Below, in pieces: positions 5,756-6,096 of a stretch of 6,096 nt of DNA. The stretch lies in NCBI GenBank assembly GCA_013152615.1, contig JAADGA010000102.1, positions 1-6,096 on the forward strand, written 5' to 3'. This DNA is from Alphaproteobacteria bacterium. GTDB lineage: Bacteria > Pseudomonadota > Alphaproteobacteria > Sphingomonadales > Emcibacteraceae. Position 1 is the stretch's first letter, and each line of letters begins with the position of its first letter. Below the pieces are notes generated by a model that made no database searches, was not told the origin of the DNA, and was given only the letters and a program-made list of their open reading frames with translations. Position numbers and translations under genes: made by a program.

Positions 5756-6096
5756 ATGTCCTATAAAGTCGCCGTTATCGGCGCTACCGGAAATGTTGGC
5801 CGGGAAATGCTGAATATGCTGGCGGAGCGTCAGTTTCCGGTCGCGGAACTTGTCCCGCTGGCATCGCGCAAGTCACTGGGGCAGGAGGTGACGTTCGGCG
5901 ACAAGACCCTGAAGGTAAAATGCCTTGATGATTATGATTTTTCAGACACCGATATTGCCCTGATGTCGGCTGGCGGCGCGGTGTCAAAAAAATGGGGGGA
6001 GAAAATTGGCAAAACGGGCTGTGTCGTCATTGATAACAGCTCTCATTTCCGTATGGATCCCGAGGTGCCGCTGATTGTGCCGGAAGTAAACGGTGC
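5756..6096 (+). CDS. asd: Aspartate-semialdehyde dehydrogenase (5' part, truncated by window)
   Basis: Asd reduces beta-aspartyl phosphate to aspartate semialdehyde with NADPH, the branch point to lysine/diaminopimelate, threonine and methionine. Only 113 codons plus two bases are present; a full protein would be about 340 residues. The N-terminal Rossmann fold shows the cofactor loop GATGNVG (9-15), LASRKSLG (35-42), SAGGAVSK (71-78) and IDNSSHFRMDPEVPLIVPEVN (from residue 92). The catalytic Cys, expected near residue 130, lies beyond the window. The start at 5756 has GGAG 6 bases upstream and lies 15 bases after the leuB stop. No terminator separates the two, so it is probably cotranscribed with leuCDB. 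The rest of the gene, including its function-defining cysteine, cannot be checked here. Confidence 0.93.
   Translation, partial: MSYKVAVIGATGNVGREMLNMLAERQFPVAELVPLASRKSLGQEVTFGDKTLKVKCLDDYDFSDTDIALMSAGGAVSKKWGEKIGKTGCVVIDNSSHFRMDPEVPLIVPEVNG

Overview
The window is a stretch of conserved housekeeping genes, all on the + strand, in the order rpsP - rimM - trmD - rplS - (terminator) - leuC - leuD - leuB - asd, with asd cut by the right edge. The gene order, the long basic Ala/Lys-rich tails on the two ribosomal proteins, the protein sequences and a GC content in the mid-50s (estimated by eye) all point to an alphaproteobacterium. It is more like Rhodospirillales or Kordiimonadales-type lineages than rhizobia. 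This placement is inference from pattern recognition, not a database match.

Layout. Bases 1-303 hold no convincing gene. They contain two copies of a GC-rich hairpin repeat (1-60 and 164-221, with an identical 35-base core), then an AT-rich leader with a shorter direct repeat and the rpsP Shine-Dalgarno sequence. Bases 304-2545 are the ribosome and tRNA-maturation cluster: S16, the 30S maturation factor RimM, the tRNA m1G37 methyltransferase TrmD (its start overlaps the rimM stop in an ATGA) and L19. L19 appears to have its own promoter in the trmD-rplS gap. A strong intrinsic terminator at 2598-2629 closes this cluster.

Bases 2644-5740 encode the two isopropylmalate isomerase subunits and isopropylmalate dehydrogenase, steps two and three of leucine synthesis. 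They are followed after 15 bases by the aspartate-semialdehyde dehydrogenase gene (Lys/Thr/Met/DAP branch point). Spacings of 2, 2 and 15 bases indicate one leuCDB-asd operon. leuA is not in the window. The leuC start lies only 14 bases after the terminator T-run, so the operon's promoter must overlap the terminator or lie upstream of it. A perfect TTGACA at 2571-2576 is the candidate -35.

Five of the starts were moved or checked against longer in-frame openings: rplS begins at 2132, leuC at 2644, leuD at 4029, leuB at 4646, and trmD is kept at 1304 with a possible GTG alternative at 1343. I see no mobile element, CRISPR array, tRNA, rRNA or previously undescribed multi-gene system. The points worth a second look are the repeat upstream of rpsP, the promoter/terminator arrangement before leuC, a 12-bp in-frame tandem repeat at the 5' end of trmD, and a Glu at the TrmD catalytic Asp position.
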